Shown here: piece after piece, positions 17,647 to 27,042 of the stretch
Position numbering within the stretch: position 1 is the stretch's first letter
Layout: each line of letters begins with the position of its first letter
NCBI GenBank assembly: GCA_020049045.1
Contig: JAIFLN010000165.1
Span: 1-34,727, forward strand
DNA length: 34,727 bases
Direction: 5' to 3'
Source: Spirochaetota bacterium
GTDB taxonomy: Bacteria; Spirochaetota; Spirochaetia; JABEVK01
The notes under the pieces: generated by a model
The model's database searches: none
Told to the model about the DNA's origin: nothing
Seen by the model: only the letters and a program-made list of their open reading frames with translations
Program-made: the position numbers and the translations under genes

Positions 17647-18540
17647 TTAGGAAAGAATTGACCCTGGTTTGAGCTTTTCGGCGTTGAGGCCTCCCCACAA
17701 GGTTCCCCTGCGAAGGCCTTCGACCAGGGACCCACCCTCTACCAGGACAGCAGCGAGACCAGCCGTAAAGGAGTCGCCCGAACCTGTGGGGTTCAGCGCT
17801 TTTCGGAGGCCTACCGGCTCCTCGGCCAGGAACTCACCATTCCAGTACCACGTCGGTTTTGATCCCCGGGTGAGGACCAGATGGGTGCCGAATTTGATCG
17901 ATAACTCCCTCGCCACGTTTTGGGCATGGGCACGAACGTCCGCCCCGGCCTCAGGGACCGGCCAGGTAGTCAGAAACTCCGACAAGTTGGGTTTGACCAC
18001 GAGGGGCCGGTGCGCCAGGCTCGCCAAGAGGTCGTCCCCCTTCACATCGAGGATCAGGGGAAGGCCGGCAGCGTGGGTCCGCCGTGCCATTTCGGGAATG
18101 ACCTGGGTATCAAACCCGGCGGCCTTGGTGCCCGAGATCACCACAGCGCGGCATTCAGGCAGGGTGGCGTCGAACAGCGCGAGAACCCGTTCTCCGGTGC
18201 CCGGTGACACAGCGGCAGCCTCCTCGACCAGCTCGGTGGCGTGGCCTGATATTTCGTCAATCACGGTGTAGCAGAATCGGATTTCAGACCCCGAATCGGC
18301 GGTTCTCACGTCGATGCCGTCGGAGGCGCACATTGCCAAAAACCAGTCGCGGTTGACCCCTCCGGCCTGGGTCAGGTGGATCGCTCCGATACCGGACTCG
18401 GTGAGAACCCGTGCCACATTGAGTCCCTTGCCAGAAGCATCGACACGATGCAGCGCCGTGCGGTTCACCTCCCCCGGAACAAGGCTTCGAAACACCAGCG
18501 TTTTTTGAAGGACGGGGTTGAGGCAGACACAAAGAATCAT
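17647..18540 (-). CDS. PfkB-family kinase (1-phosphofructokinase/tagatose-6-phosphate kinase-like)
   Basis: MILCVCLNPVLQKTLVF...VDASGKGLNVARVL...NPTGSGDSFTAGLAAVL; SD GGAGGGAG. Confidence 0.87.
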   Translation of the reverse strand: MILCVCLNPVLQKTLVFRSLVPGEVNRTALHRVDASGKGLNVARVLTESGIGAIHLTQAGGVNRDWFLAMCASDGIDVRTADSGSEIRFCYTVIDEISGHATELVEEAAAVSPGTGERVLALFDATLPECRAVVISGTKAAGFDTQVIPEMARRTHAAGLPLILDVKGDDLLASLAHRPLVVKPNLSEFLTTWPVPEAGADVRAHAQNVARELSIKFGTHLVLTRGSKPTWYWNGEFLAEEPVGLRKALNPTGSGDSFTAGLAAVLVEGGSLVEGLRRGTLWGGLNAEKLKPGSILS

Positions 18541-18644
18541 TGCAACGCTCCCTCCGCGAAAGGTAGCATACGGTACTCTTGAGCGGCAACAGGACCAGGA
18601 AAGTTCCACCCAGAGGGAGCACTGTTTTACCTAATGAAACAACC

Positions 18645-18673
18645 TTGACAGGATACGGCACTCGGGGTAGGGT
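18645..18673 (+). promoter_or_regulatory. Candidate promoter TTGACA-N17-TAGGGT for the IclR gene
   Basis: TTGACA 18645-18650, TAGGGT 18668-18673, ATG 18681. Confidence 0.4.
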
Positions 18674-18680
18674 CGAACCT

Positions 18681-19463
18681 ATGTCAGACCAGGAAAAACC
18701 CGGTGCTGTTGTCCAGACGTTGGACAGGGCGTTGAAAATCATTGAGTTGCTTGCCCTGCACAGCGAAGGGTTCGGAGTCACCGAAATCGGGGTGCGGGTG
18801 GGGCTCCACAAGAGCACGGTGCACCGACTTCTCAGCCACCTCGTTTCGCAGGGCTATATTGAAAAGGACGAGGCACGCTCGGTGTACACCCTGGGCCTCA
18901 AGTTTATCGAGCTGGCCAGCCTGCGGCTCAACCAGGTTGAGCTGAAAACCGAGGCAGGGCCCTACCTGCGCAAGTTGGCCGCCACCCTCGACCAGCCTGT
19001 CCACCTGGCCATTCTGGCCGGTGCCGAGGCAGTCTACATCGAGAAGATTGAACCCCGCGCCCACCTTCGAATGTATTCCCAGATCGGCAAACGAATTCCG
19101 GTCTCGTGCTCGGCCCTGGGTAAGTGCCTGGTTGCCGATTTTACGTCCGAGTCTCTTCAGAACCTGGCGCGATCCATGAGCTATGAACGCTTCACGCCCA
19201 CCACCCGCACCACACCCGAGGCGTTCCTGGCCGACGTCGCCCTGGCCCGCCAGCGAGGCTGGGCCTTGGACGACGAGGAGCATGAACCGGGCATCCGTTG
19301 TATTGGGGCACCCATCCGCGACTTCACCGGTAAAACCGTGGCCGCGCTGAGCGCCTCGGGCGACCTGTCTGTCATCCGGCCCGAGCCCGAGGCGCGCATC
19401 AGCGACCTGGTTGTCGAAACCGCCAAGTCCATCAGCCGTCGCCTGGGCTGGCTAGGAAAGTAA
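18681..19463 (+). CDS. IclR-family transcriptional regulator
   Basis: MSDQEKPGAVVQTLDRALKIIELLALHSEGFGVTEIGVRVGLHKSTVHRLLSHLVSQGYIEKDE... and effector domain ...GWALDDEEHEPGIRCIGAPIRD. Confidence 0.93.
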   Translation: MSDQEKPGAVVQTLDRALKIIELLALHSEGFGVTEIGVRVGLHKSTVHRLLSHLVSQGYIEKDEARSVYTLGLKFIELASLRLNQVELKTEAGPYLRKLAATLDQPVHLAILAGAEAVYIEKIEPRAHLRMYSQIGKRIPVSCSALGKCLVADFTSESLQNLARSMSYERFTPTTRTTPEAFLADVALARQRGWALDDEEHEPGIRCIGAPIRDFTGKTVAALSASGDLSVIRPEPEARISDLVVETAKSISRRLGWLGK

Positions 19464-20546
19464 ACCCTCGGGTTTGTGGCAGCTGTTCTTGATCGTGTAG
19501 CGGGCTCCCGACTCGGCCGAGCGGTGGATGCCGTGCATGATTTCCAGAACATGCAAAGCCAGAGCCCCGTCGGCGCGGTGCGGTTTCCCTTCGACCAAGC
19601 CTGTTGCCAGATCACTGACCCCCAGTCCCCGGGAATTCTCGGCGTACCCGAACAGCAGCGGCAACTCGGTCCACTCCTTCGACCCTTTTTTACGGAACCG
19701 GATGGGACCGCCGAAGGTGTTGGGGTCGGGAACCTGCAAGGTGCCTTCGCTGCCGTAGATTTCGATGGGAACGTGGCTGGTACCGCCAAAGGCGTCGAAG
19801 CTGGTGCTGATGGTCACACTGGCCCCGGCCTCGAACTCGAGAATGGCGCTGACATGGGTGGGAACCTCGACCGTGACAATCTCGCCCTTTTTGGGCTGGC
19901 TGCCGATGGTCCGGGTGGCGAAACTTTTCTTGGCGCTTCCCATCAGTGACTTGACAGGTCCCAAAAGGGCCGTCAGGGCCGTCAGGTAGTAGGGCCCCAT
20001 GTCGAACATCGGACCGGCGCCGGGTTTGTAGTAAAAAGCGGGATCGGGATGCCAGCCTTCGTGACCGCCGCAGAGCATGAACGCAGAGCCTCCGATGGGC
20101 GTGCCGATCCAGCCGTCTTCGATGAGCTTTCGGCAGGTCTGAATACCGGCACCCAAGAAGGTGTCGGGAGCCGCCCCGATGCGAACCTTTTTCTCGGCGG
20201 CCAGTCTTACCAGCTCTTCGCCGTCTGCCAGTTCCACCGCAAGCGGTTTCTCGACATACAGACTCTTCCCAGCCTTGAGAATGGCCCTGCCGACCGTGGC
20301 GTGAGCCAGGGGTATGGTCAGGTTGACCACAACAGAAATGGACGGATCGGCCAAGAGTTGCTCAACGGTCAAAGCCTTGACGCCGGGAAACTCTTCCGCT
20401 TTAGCCTTTGCCCGGGAAGGGTCCAAATCGGCAACCGCTTTCAGTTCCACGTTGCTGAACACCGAAGTCAGATTCTTCAGGTAGATGCCGCTGATGTTGC
20501 CGCAACCGATGATTCCAACCCCGGTTTTGCTTATCGCGCTGCCCAT
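19452..20546 (-). CDS. Gfo/Idh/MocA-family oxidoreductase
   Basis: VGIIGCGNISGIYLKNL...YVEKPLAVELADGEELVRLA; start ATG 20546. Confidence 0.92.
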   Translation of the reverse strand: MGSAISKTGVGIIGCGNISGIYLKNLTSVFSNVELKAVADLDPSRAKAKAEEFPGVKALTVEQLLADPSISVVVNLTIPLAHATVGRAILKAGKSLYVEKPLAVELADGEELVRLAAEKKVRIGAAPDTFLGAGIQTCRKLIEDGWIGTPIGGSAFMLCGGHEGWHPDPAFYYKPGAGPMFDMGPYYLTALTALLGPVKSLMGSAKKSFATRTIGSQPKKGEIVTVEVPTHVSAILEFEAGASVTISTSFDAFGGTSHVPIEIYGSEGTLQVPDPNTFGGPIRFRKKGSKEWTELPLLFGYAENSRGLGVSDLATGLVEGKPHRADGALALHVLEIMHGIHRSAESGARYTIKNSCHKPEGLLS

Positions 20547-21184
20547 AACATTCCCCTTTCCATGATGGTGCGGGCCGGTTCGGCCGCCAAGATGTCTTCG
20601 TGGTGACCCAGGGCTGTGTAGAACACCCGCCCCTTGCCCCAGGCCTTCGTCCAAACGACGGGCATGTCGACACGGCCGTTAGGCACATGGGGACCGTCTG
20701 CAACAGGAAACTCGGTGACAGCCATCACCCGGTTGGCTGGATCCACATGCATGTAGTACTGCTCCGACTGGATGGTGAAATCGCCGATTCCCTCGACAAT
20801 GGGGTGCGAGCCCTTGAGAACCCGCACGGTATACTCGGTGCCGTCGTTGCCGGGGTGAGCCACCCACTGACCGCCGGTCATAAACTGCCACTCGGTGCTC
20901 TCGCGGAAGGCGTCGCACATGCCGCCGTGACAGCCGGCCAGACCGACCCCGGACTCAACGGCCGCAGTCAGAGCCTTGACTGCTTCTTTTTCAATTTTGC
21001 CCATGGTCCACATGGGAAGAATCAGGTCAAACGCCTTGAGGCGGACCTCATCGTCCAGACGCTCCAGCGTCGACTGGACCTCAACTTCGTAACCATTTTT
21101 CAGCAGAAGGGTGCGATACAGCTCAGCAATCTTCTGCGGTTCGTGGCCGTCCCAGCCACCCCAAAATATCAGTGCTTTCTTCAT
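20531..21184 (-). CDS. ThuA-domain protein
   Basis: MKKALIFWGGWDGHEPQKIAEL...GLAGCHGGMCDAFR...HPIVEGIGDFTIQSEQYYMHVDP...GRVFYTALGHHEDI. Confidence 0.88.
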   Translation of the reverse strand: MKKALIFWGGWDGHEPQKIAELYRTLLLKNGYEVEVQSTLERLDDEVRLKAFDLILPMWTMGKIEKEAVKALTAAVESGVGLAGCHGGMCDAFRESTEWQFMTGGQWVAHPGNDGTEYTVRVLKGSHPIVEGIGDFTIQSEQYYMHVDPANRVMAVTEFPVADGPHVPNGRVDMPVVWTKAWGKGRVFYTALGHHEDILAAEPARTIMERGMLWAAR

Positions 21185-21217
21185 GCAGTCAGCGTAGGAC
21201 GAACCCTTCTTTTTCGC

Positions 21218-21246
21218 TTGCCGGAACTTGCCCAATGCTGGACAAT
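21218..21246 (+). promoter_or_regulatory. Candidate promoter TTGCCG-N17-GACAAT for the AraC gene
   Basis: TTGCCG 21218-21223, GACAAT 21241-21246, ATG 21254. Confidence 0.35.
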
Positions 21247-21253
21247 ACTTGCT

Positions 21254-22042
21254 ATGCACGCCGACCATGAGATCCGCCGGTATGAAAACGCTCAGTTTCC
21301 CTATTCAGCCCATATCAGCCGCAATATGCAGTTTATGGCCCACTGGCACGACGAAGTCGAAGTCCTGCTGGTGCTGGAGGGGCAGCTGATTCTGGGTGTC
21401 AATCAAAAGGAGATTCTGCTAGGGCCAGGCCAAATCGGTGTTTCGGCCTCACAGGACATCCATTATTATGCCCGCAGCGGTGAATCGACCATCATCATCC
21501 TGATTTTCCGTCCCGAACTGGTGCGTGACGCTGCCGAATGGCTGACCTACCCGCAGGAAGCCCAGGGTCCCCGGTCGCTCCCCGGTGACAAGGCGGGACT
21601 GGTTATCCGGCAGATCCATCAGGAATTCACCGACAGGAGCCAGGATTGGGAACAGGCCGTCTTGGGTCATACGGCGGTTCTGAGCACCCTCATCGGGCGG
21701 GCGCTGTTTCCCAAGACGTCGGGAATCGGCACAGGCATGCAGCGTTTACGGATGCAGAAGGCGCTCGACTACCTTGCTCAGAATTTTCGGGAAGACCTCA
21801 CCATGGAACAAGTGGCCTCCCAAGTGGCCCTTAGTCCCTGGGCCTTTTCGCACCAGTTCTCACCCACCGTAGGCATGCATTTCCGGGCCTATCTGAACGG
21901 TTTGAGGGTGCAGGCGGCCCGTAGGCTGCTGACCGACCCCTCGCGAAAGGTGATCGATGTGGCCCACGAATGCGGTTTTACCAGCCTTCGGTCGTTCAAC
22001 CGTGCTTACAAGGCCTTGCTAGGAGCCCCTCCCCGGGGTTAG
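21254..22042 (+). CDS. AraC-family transcriptional regulator (cupin + HTH)
   Basis: MHADHEIRRYENAQFPYSAHISRNMQFMAHWHDEVEVLLVLEG...; HTH VIDVAHECGFTSLRSFNRAYKALLGAPP. Confidence 0.9.
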   Translation: MHADHEIRRYENAQFPYSAHISRNMQFMAHWHDEVEVLLVLEGQLILGVNQKEILLGPGQIGVSASQDIHYYARSGESTIIILIFRPELVRDAAEWLTYPQEAQGPRSLPGDKAGLVIRQIHQEFTDRSQDWEQAVLGHTAVLSTLIGRALFPKTSGIGTGMQRLRMQKALDYLAQNFREDLTMEQVASQVALSPWAFSHQFSPTVGMHFRAYLNGLRVQAARRLLTDPSRKVIDVAHECGFTSLRSFNRAYKALLGAPPRG

Positions 22043-22054
22043 GCTCGACACGAT

Positions 22055-24319
22055 ATGCGTTCGCCCTCGATCCGTTTAACCTGGATTTTCTCCTATATGG
22101 CTCTTCTGGCTGTTCCCATCTTGGTCTTCTTAATGGTGTCTTGGACCATTTCAAGAGTTCTGGAGGACCAGCTGGCGGAATCCAGCGCCACCCTGGTCGA
22201 TCTGATGGGCAAGGAGATTGATGGCAAGCTGGATTATGTCGGCCGCATGTTCAACGACATCACCTGGGATCCTCTCACCCTATCTCTGATGAATCAGACC
22301 CGCCTAAACGACGGTTCCAAGCGTTTCGACATGGTCCGCCTCGCTGACCGAATGGCCATTTTCAACGGCTACAGCCGGTTCTCCGATTTCTTCTTTCTGG
22401 CGCTGCCCAACCTAAAAACCGTGCTCATCCCCCGCTACTCGTACCACTTCGACAGATTTCAGGAATCCTACTTTGAAGGACCGGGGATCAACCAGGAAAG
22501 CCTGAGTGCCGTCCTGGCCGTGCGCCATGAGGGCGGATCAGTGCCAGTCGTTTATAAGGATGCCTTGGGACAGCCTCAGCAGGCCGTCGCCATCCTGCAG
22601 TCACTGCCGGCGGGTGCCTCCAGCCCCATCGACGCGGTCATCGGAGTCTTGGTCAACCGGGACACCATCATCGACAGCCTCCACGCCACCATCAAGGCCA
22701 GCCGTTCCGAAATCCGGATTCTCAATGAAAAAGGCCAGGTGATCGTCACCTCACTGGAACTACCGTGGCTTGAGGACCAAAACGGGCAGAAAGGCGTACA
22801 GATCGGCGGCGAGGACTACACCGTCTTGCAGAGGAACACCCGGCAGTTTGGGTGGACGGTCCAACTGCTGGTCCCCGATTCCATCCTCAAGGAAAAACTG
22901 CTGTTCGCCCAGCTGATCACTCTGACAGGCCTCCTGGCCTGTCTGGTATTGGGCTTCTTTCTGACGGCCTACCTCGTGCGGCGAAACTACGGTCCCGTCA
23001 GCCGCCTGGTTCAGAGTCTTTCCGGCAGGGACTCGAGGGTTTCCGCAGATGAAGACGAATTCAGCCAGATCCACCGCGCGGTCCAGCGGGTACAGGACAG
23101 GTTCGAACGGAACAAGGAACCACTGCGGCAGAACCTGGTGGCACGGTTGTTGAGAGGCCAGGGGGAGACAGGCATCAGCCTCGAGGACAGCCTGAGCGCT
23201 CTCGATCTGACTTTTACGATACCGGAATTCCTGGTCTACCTGGTGCACTTTCACGACGACGGGGAAAGCGGCGGGAAAATTCCCGAAGTGTTCCAACACG
23301 AGCTGGAACACCAGATGGAATCCGCAGCCCTGGTTCTCAGGGCTCCCGAAGACAATCCCATGACCTATCTGCTCTGTCTCCAGAACGACGCCACCCCGGA
23401 AACCCTGACAGACCTGCAGGAGCGGGTGATTCTTTGTGGACAGCAGCTCCGGGAGCGGCTCGGCTACCCCCAGCTGAAATTTGCCAGTGCGTTCAGTTCC
23501 GTCGTCCACAGTGTTTCTGCCATTCCCACCGCCTGGCAGCAGGCCAAAACCGCCCTGGAATACCGGTTTGTGGTCGGTGGGGACCATCCTTTTACCTGGG
23601 ACGAGTTGAAGTTGGAAAAGCCGGCCGCCTTGTACCACTACGATGCCGAACGCGAAATCAAACTGATGACGGTCATTAAAGCCGGGGATGAAAAAACGGC
23701 CATGGGAATTGTGGATGAAATCATTGACGAGAACACCCGGCCGACAGGTCCCCGGTTATCCGCTATGGCAGCCCAGGCGTTGATCTGGGATGTGAGTGCC
23801 ACCATTATGAAAGCGCTGACGGAACTTTCGGAGGGCGATGAGACGTTTACAAGTCTGTTTGAGTCAATTCCGATTCTGGCCCAGAGTCCCCAGCTGGACC
23901 GGGTCCGCCAGGGCATGCATGTCGTCATCGGGAACGCCTGCCAATATGCCCGCGACTGGAACCAGGACCACACCCTGCAGCTGAAAACCAGCGCCAACCG
24001 TCAGTTTATCCAGCAGGTCTGTTCCTACCTTCAGGCGCAGTTTCGCGATCCCTCCTTAAATCTGACCAAGATGGCCGAGGTTCATAATCTAACACCGGCA
24101 TACCTGTCACGGTTGTTCCGCGAAAACATGGAAGAGGGAATTTTCGACTATTTGAACCGGATTCGCATCGAACAAGCCAAAATCCTTTTGCGCACCTCCG
24201 GTACGAACCTTCAGGAGACTGGGTTGGCCTGTGGCTTTCTCGATGTGAAAACCTTTATCCGCATCTTCCGGAAGTTCACCGGTGTCACCCCTGGAAAGTA
24301 CAGGGAGACCGCAAAATAG
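22055..24319 (+). CDS. Membrane-anchored AraC-family regulator (YesS-like: two TM, extracytoplasmic sensor, cytoplasmic HTH)
   Basis: 754 aa; TM near residues 8-33, extracytoplasmic sensor region, TM2 AQLITLTGLLACLVLGFFLTAYLV; C-terminal HTH NLTKMAEVHNLTPAYLSRLFRENMEEGIFDYLNRIRI...GVTPGKYRE. Confidence 0.9.
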   Translation: MRSPSIRLTWIFSYMALLAVPILVFLMVSWTISRVLEDQLAESSATLVDLMGKEIDGKLDYVGRMFNDITWDPLTLSLMNQTRLNDGSKRFDMVRLADRMAIFNGYSRFSDFFFLALPNLKTVLIPRYSYHFDRFQESYFEGPGINQESLSAVLAVRHEGGSVPVVYKDALGQPQQAVAILQSLPAGASSPIDAVIGVLVNRDTIIDSLHATIKASRSEIRILNEKGQVIVTSLELPWLEDQNGQKGVQIGGEDYTVLQRNTRQFGWTVQLLVPDSILKEKLLFAQLITLTGLLACLVLGFFLTAYLVRRNYGPVSRLVQSLSGRDSRVSADEDEFSQIHRAVQRVQDRFERNKEPLRQNLVARLLRGQGETGISLEDSLSALDLTFTIPEFLVYLVHFHDDGESGGKIPEVFQHELEHQMESAALVLRAPEDNPMTYLLCLQNDATPETLTDLQERVILCGQQLRERLGYPQLKFASAFSSVVHSVSAIPTAWQQAKTALEYRFVVGGDHPFTWDELKLEKPAALYHYDAEREIKLMTVIKAGDEKTAMGIVDEIIDENTRPTGPRLSAMAAQALIWDVSATIMKALTELSEGDETFTSLFESIPILAQSPQLDRVRQGMHVVIGNACQYARDWNQDHTLQLKTSANRQFIQQVCSYLQAQFRDPSLNLTKMAEVHNLTPAYLSRLFRENMEEGIFDYLNRIRIEQAKILLRTSGTNLQETGLACGFLDVKTFIRIFRKFTGVTPGKYRETAK

Positions 24320-24347
24320 CGGAGAATTCCTGTTTTTATCCACGTTT

Positions 24348-24405
24348 GTTCACTTTTTGACCGTGACAGCAAGCTGAACTGGCCATGATGTTCTCTTTTT
24401 TGACC
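24348..24405. promoter_or_regulatory. Direct repeats GTTCACTTTTTGACC / GTTCTCTTTTTTGACC, starts 42 bp apart
   Basis: 24348-24362 and 24390-24405, upstream of the solute-binding-protein gene. Confidence 0.45.
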
Positions 24406-24463
24406 ATTTCCTGATTCGAAGACTCGCCGCACCATAAGGTAAGTTTTCTTTCAGGAGGATCTC

Positions 24464-26032
24464 ATGAAGAGATTGCGAATCAGTTCACTATTGATTGCGG
24501 GTGTCCTGTTTTTGGCCGGTGCCTTTCAGGCGTCCGCCCAGAGCTACCCGCTCAAGAATGCCCCAAGCCTCACCTATTGGATGGGTGTCAACACCGCCTG
24601 GTCAGCCCGCTACAAGACCTTGGGCGACACTCCCTTTGGTATGGAACTCGCCAAGCGCACGGGAGTGAACGTCATCTATACCCACCCCGTCCCCGCCCAG
24701 TTCGACCAGAGCTTCAACTTGATGCTGGCTTCAGGAGATCTCCCCGATCTGATTGAAAACAACTTCTTGACCAAAATTCCTGGCGGTCCTGATAAGGCCA
24801 TTAAGGACGGGTACATCACCCGCCTGAACGAAGCCTTTGCGAAATGGGCCCCCAACCTGATGGCCTACCTCAAGGCCCACCCCGAAGTCGACAAAATGGT
24901 CAAGAGCGACGAAGGCAACTACTACGCCTTTCCGTTCATCCGCACCGACCCCTACCTCATGGTGTTCCAAGGACCCATTATCCGCCAAGACTGGCTGGAC
25001 GAGCTGAAACTGAAGGTTCCTGAAACCATCGCCGATTGGGAAGTCATGCTCAAGGCCTTCAAGGAAAAGAAGGGAGCCACGGCACCTTTTGCCATGGCAC
25101 CCTACTGGGGAGCCACCAACGCTGCTTGGGCCAGCCCAGCCTTCTCTGGTGCTTACAAAACGGTGAAAGGTTGGTACATCGACAACGGCAAGGTGAAGTT
25201 TGGTCCAGCTGACCCCCAGTACAAGGATTTCCTGAAACTCTTTGCCGGCTGGTACAAGGCGGGACTGATCGACCCCAACTTCGCCTTGGCTGACAGCAAG
25301 CAGCGCGACGCTCTGTACGTCGCTGGCGAGTCAGGTGCCACCGTGGGGAACGTTGGCGCCGGAATCGGTTACCTGGTGAAACTGATGGCGGAAAAGGATC
25401 CCAAGGCTAAGTTCGTTGGCGCTCCCTATCCCGTCCTAAAGAAGGGTGATAAGCCTTGGAGCGGTCAGATGGACCTGGCTTACAACGGTACGGCCGTGGC
25501 TATTTCTACCAAGACCAAGAGCCTGGAAACCGCCGTTCGCTGGCTAGACTATGGCTACTCGAAAGAAGGTGCCCTGTTCTACAACTTCGGCACCCCTGGT
25601 TTGAGCTACAACATGGTCAACGGGTACCCCACCTACACTGACTTTATCATGAAGAACCCCACACTTTCGTTGAACGAAGCCATGGGCGAAATGATCCGCG
25701 GTTCCTCCGGTGGTCCCTTCCTGCAGGACAAGCGCTACGCCGAGCAGTACTTCCTTTTGCCCGAGCAGAAAACGGCGTTGACCGCCTGGAGCAATACTGA
25801 CGCGGCCAAGCACCAGTTCCCCAATATTTCCCCCGACAAGGCTGACATCAACGAAATGTCGAAAATCATGTCCGAAGTGAACACCTACGTCGACGAAGCC
25901 TTCATCAAGTTCGTCATCGGCGCCGAGCCCGTGGAGAACTTCGACAAGTACATGGCCAACCTGAAGAACCTGAAGATCGACCGGGCCATCGCCATCTACC
26001 AGAAGTCCTACAACGACTATTTGAAGCGCTGA
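24464..26032 (+). CDS. Extracellular solute-binding protein (LplA/YtcQ-like)
   Basis: 522 aa, Sec signal peptide MKRLRISSLLIAGVLFLAGAFQASAQ; strong SD AGGAGG; followed by two Lpl-type permeases. Confidence 0.88.
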   Translation: MKRLRISSLLIAGVLFLAGAFQASAQSYPLKNAPSLTYWMGVNTAWSARYKTLGDTPFGMELAKRTGVNVIYTHPVPAQFDQSFNLMLASGDLPDLIENNFLTKIPGGPDKAIKDGYITRLNEAFAKWAPNLMAYLKAHPEVDKMVKSDEGNYYAFPFIRTDPYLMVFQGPIIRQDWLDELKLKVPETIADWEVMLKAFKEKKGATAPFAMAPYWGATNAAWASPAFSGAYKTVKGWYIDNGKVKFGPADPQYKDFLKLFAGWYKAGLIDPNFALADSKQRDALYVAGESGATVGNVGAGIGYLVKLMAEKDPKAKFVGAPYPVLKKGDKPWSGQMDLAYNGTAVAISTKTKSLETAVRWLDYGYSKEGALFYNFGTPGLSYNMVNGYPTYTDFIMKNPTLSLNEAMGEMIRGSSGGPFLQDKRYAEQYFLLPEQKTALTAWSNTDAAKHQFPNISPDKADINEMSKIMSEVNTYVDEAFIKFVIGAEPVENFDKYMANLKNLKIDRAIAIYQKSYNDYLKR

Positions 26033-26058
26033 TCCTTTCTGATCACTGAACCATCCAC

Positions 26059-26080
26059 CCCCGGACAATTCCGTCCGGGG
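26059..26080. promoter_or_regulatory. Intergenic hairpin (8-bp stem, 6-nt loop) between SBP and permease genes
   Basis: CCCCGGAC-AATTCC-GTCCGGGG, no following T-tract. Confidence 0.6.
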
Positions 26081-26097
26081 ACGAAAGGAACCACACC

Positions 26098-27033
26098 ATG
26101 GCGAAGAACAAACCTGGAAAGCTGATCAACAAAAACTCCCTTTCGTGGGATTTGTTTCAGAACCGCTCCCTTTACATTCTGATGATCCCCGTGATCGTGT
26201 ATTATCTCTTGTTTCATTATCTACCGATGTACGGTGCCATTATGGCCTTCCAGGACTACAGCCCCATGAAAGGCCTCTTTGGAAGTGACTTCGTCGGTTT
26301 TGACAATTTTCTTTCGTTTTTCGATAGTTTCTACTTTTACCGAGTGGTTGGAAACACCCTCATCATTAGTTTCCTTTCATTAGCCTTTGAGTTCACCACT
26401 CCCATCATCCTCGCCCTCCTCATCAATGAACTACGGTCCAAAAATCTTTCCAGTCTGGTGAAAACCATTTCGGTCTTCCCCCACTTTATCTCCTTGGTCA
26501 TCGTCATCGGTATGGTGAAGGACTTCACCAGCATGAACGGCATCATCAATCAATTGATGATGGGCTTGGGTTACGATGGTTTGGGTATGTTGCAAAAGCC
26601 CGAGTTGTTCCGCCCCATTTACATCCTTTCAGGAATTTGGCAGAACGTGGGCTGGGACTCGATCATTTACATTGCGGCACTGATGGCCATCGACCAAACC
26701 CTTTACGAAGCCGCCGAGATCGACGGAGCCGGGCAGTGGCAGAAGTTGTTGAAAATCACGATTCCGTGCATCCTTCCGACCATCGTGGTCATGTTTATCC
26801 TACGGGTAGGCAATATCATGAACGTCGGTTTTGAGAAAATCATTCTTTTATACAACCCCATCAACTACGAAACCTCTGACGTTATCTCGTCTTTCGTCTA
26901 CCGTAAAGGACTCATTGACTTCCAATGGAGCTATGCATCGGCCGTCGGGTTGTTCAACTCAGTGATCAATCTCGTTCTGCTCTTGATGGCCAACAAGCTG
27001 AGCAAGAAAGTCACCCAGTCGAGTCTATGGTAG
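26098..27033 (+). CDS. ABC sugar permease (LplB-like)
   Basis: 311 aa; YYLLFHYLPMYGAIMAFQDYSPMKG, EAAEIDGAGQWQKLLKITIPCILPTIV permease EAA motif. Confidence 0.9.
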   Translation: MAKNKPGKLINKNSLSWDLFQNRSLYILMIPVIVYYLLFHYLPMYGAIMAFQDYSPMKGLFGSDFVGFDNFLSFFDSFYFYRVVGNTLIISFLSLAFEFTTPIILALLINELRSKNLSSLVKTISVFPHFISLVIVIGMVKDFTSMNGIINQLMMGLGYDGLGMLQKPELFRPIYILSGIWQNVGWDSIIYIAALMAIDQTLYEAAEIDGAGQWQKLLKITIPCILPTIVVMFILRVGNIMNVGFEKIILLYNPINYETSDVISSFVYRKGLIDFQWSYASAVGLFNSVINLVLLLMANKLSKKVTQSSLW

Positions 27034-27042
27034 GAGCAGCGC

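Noticed and set aside
18598-18607. GGAAAGTTCC 10-bp palindrome upstream of the IclR gene
   Set aside because: Short; plausible IclR operator but not supported beyond chance without comparative data.
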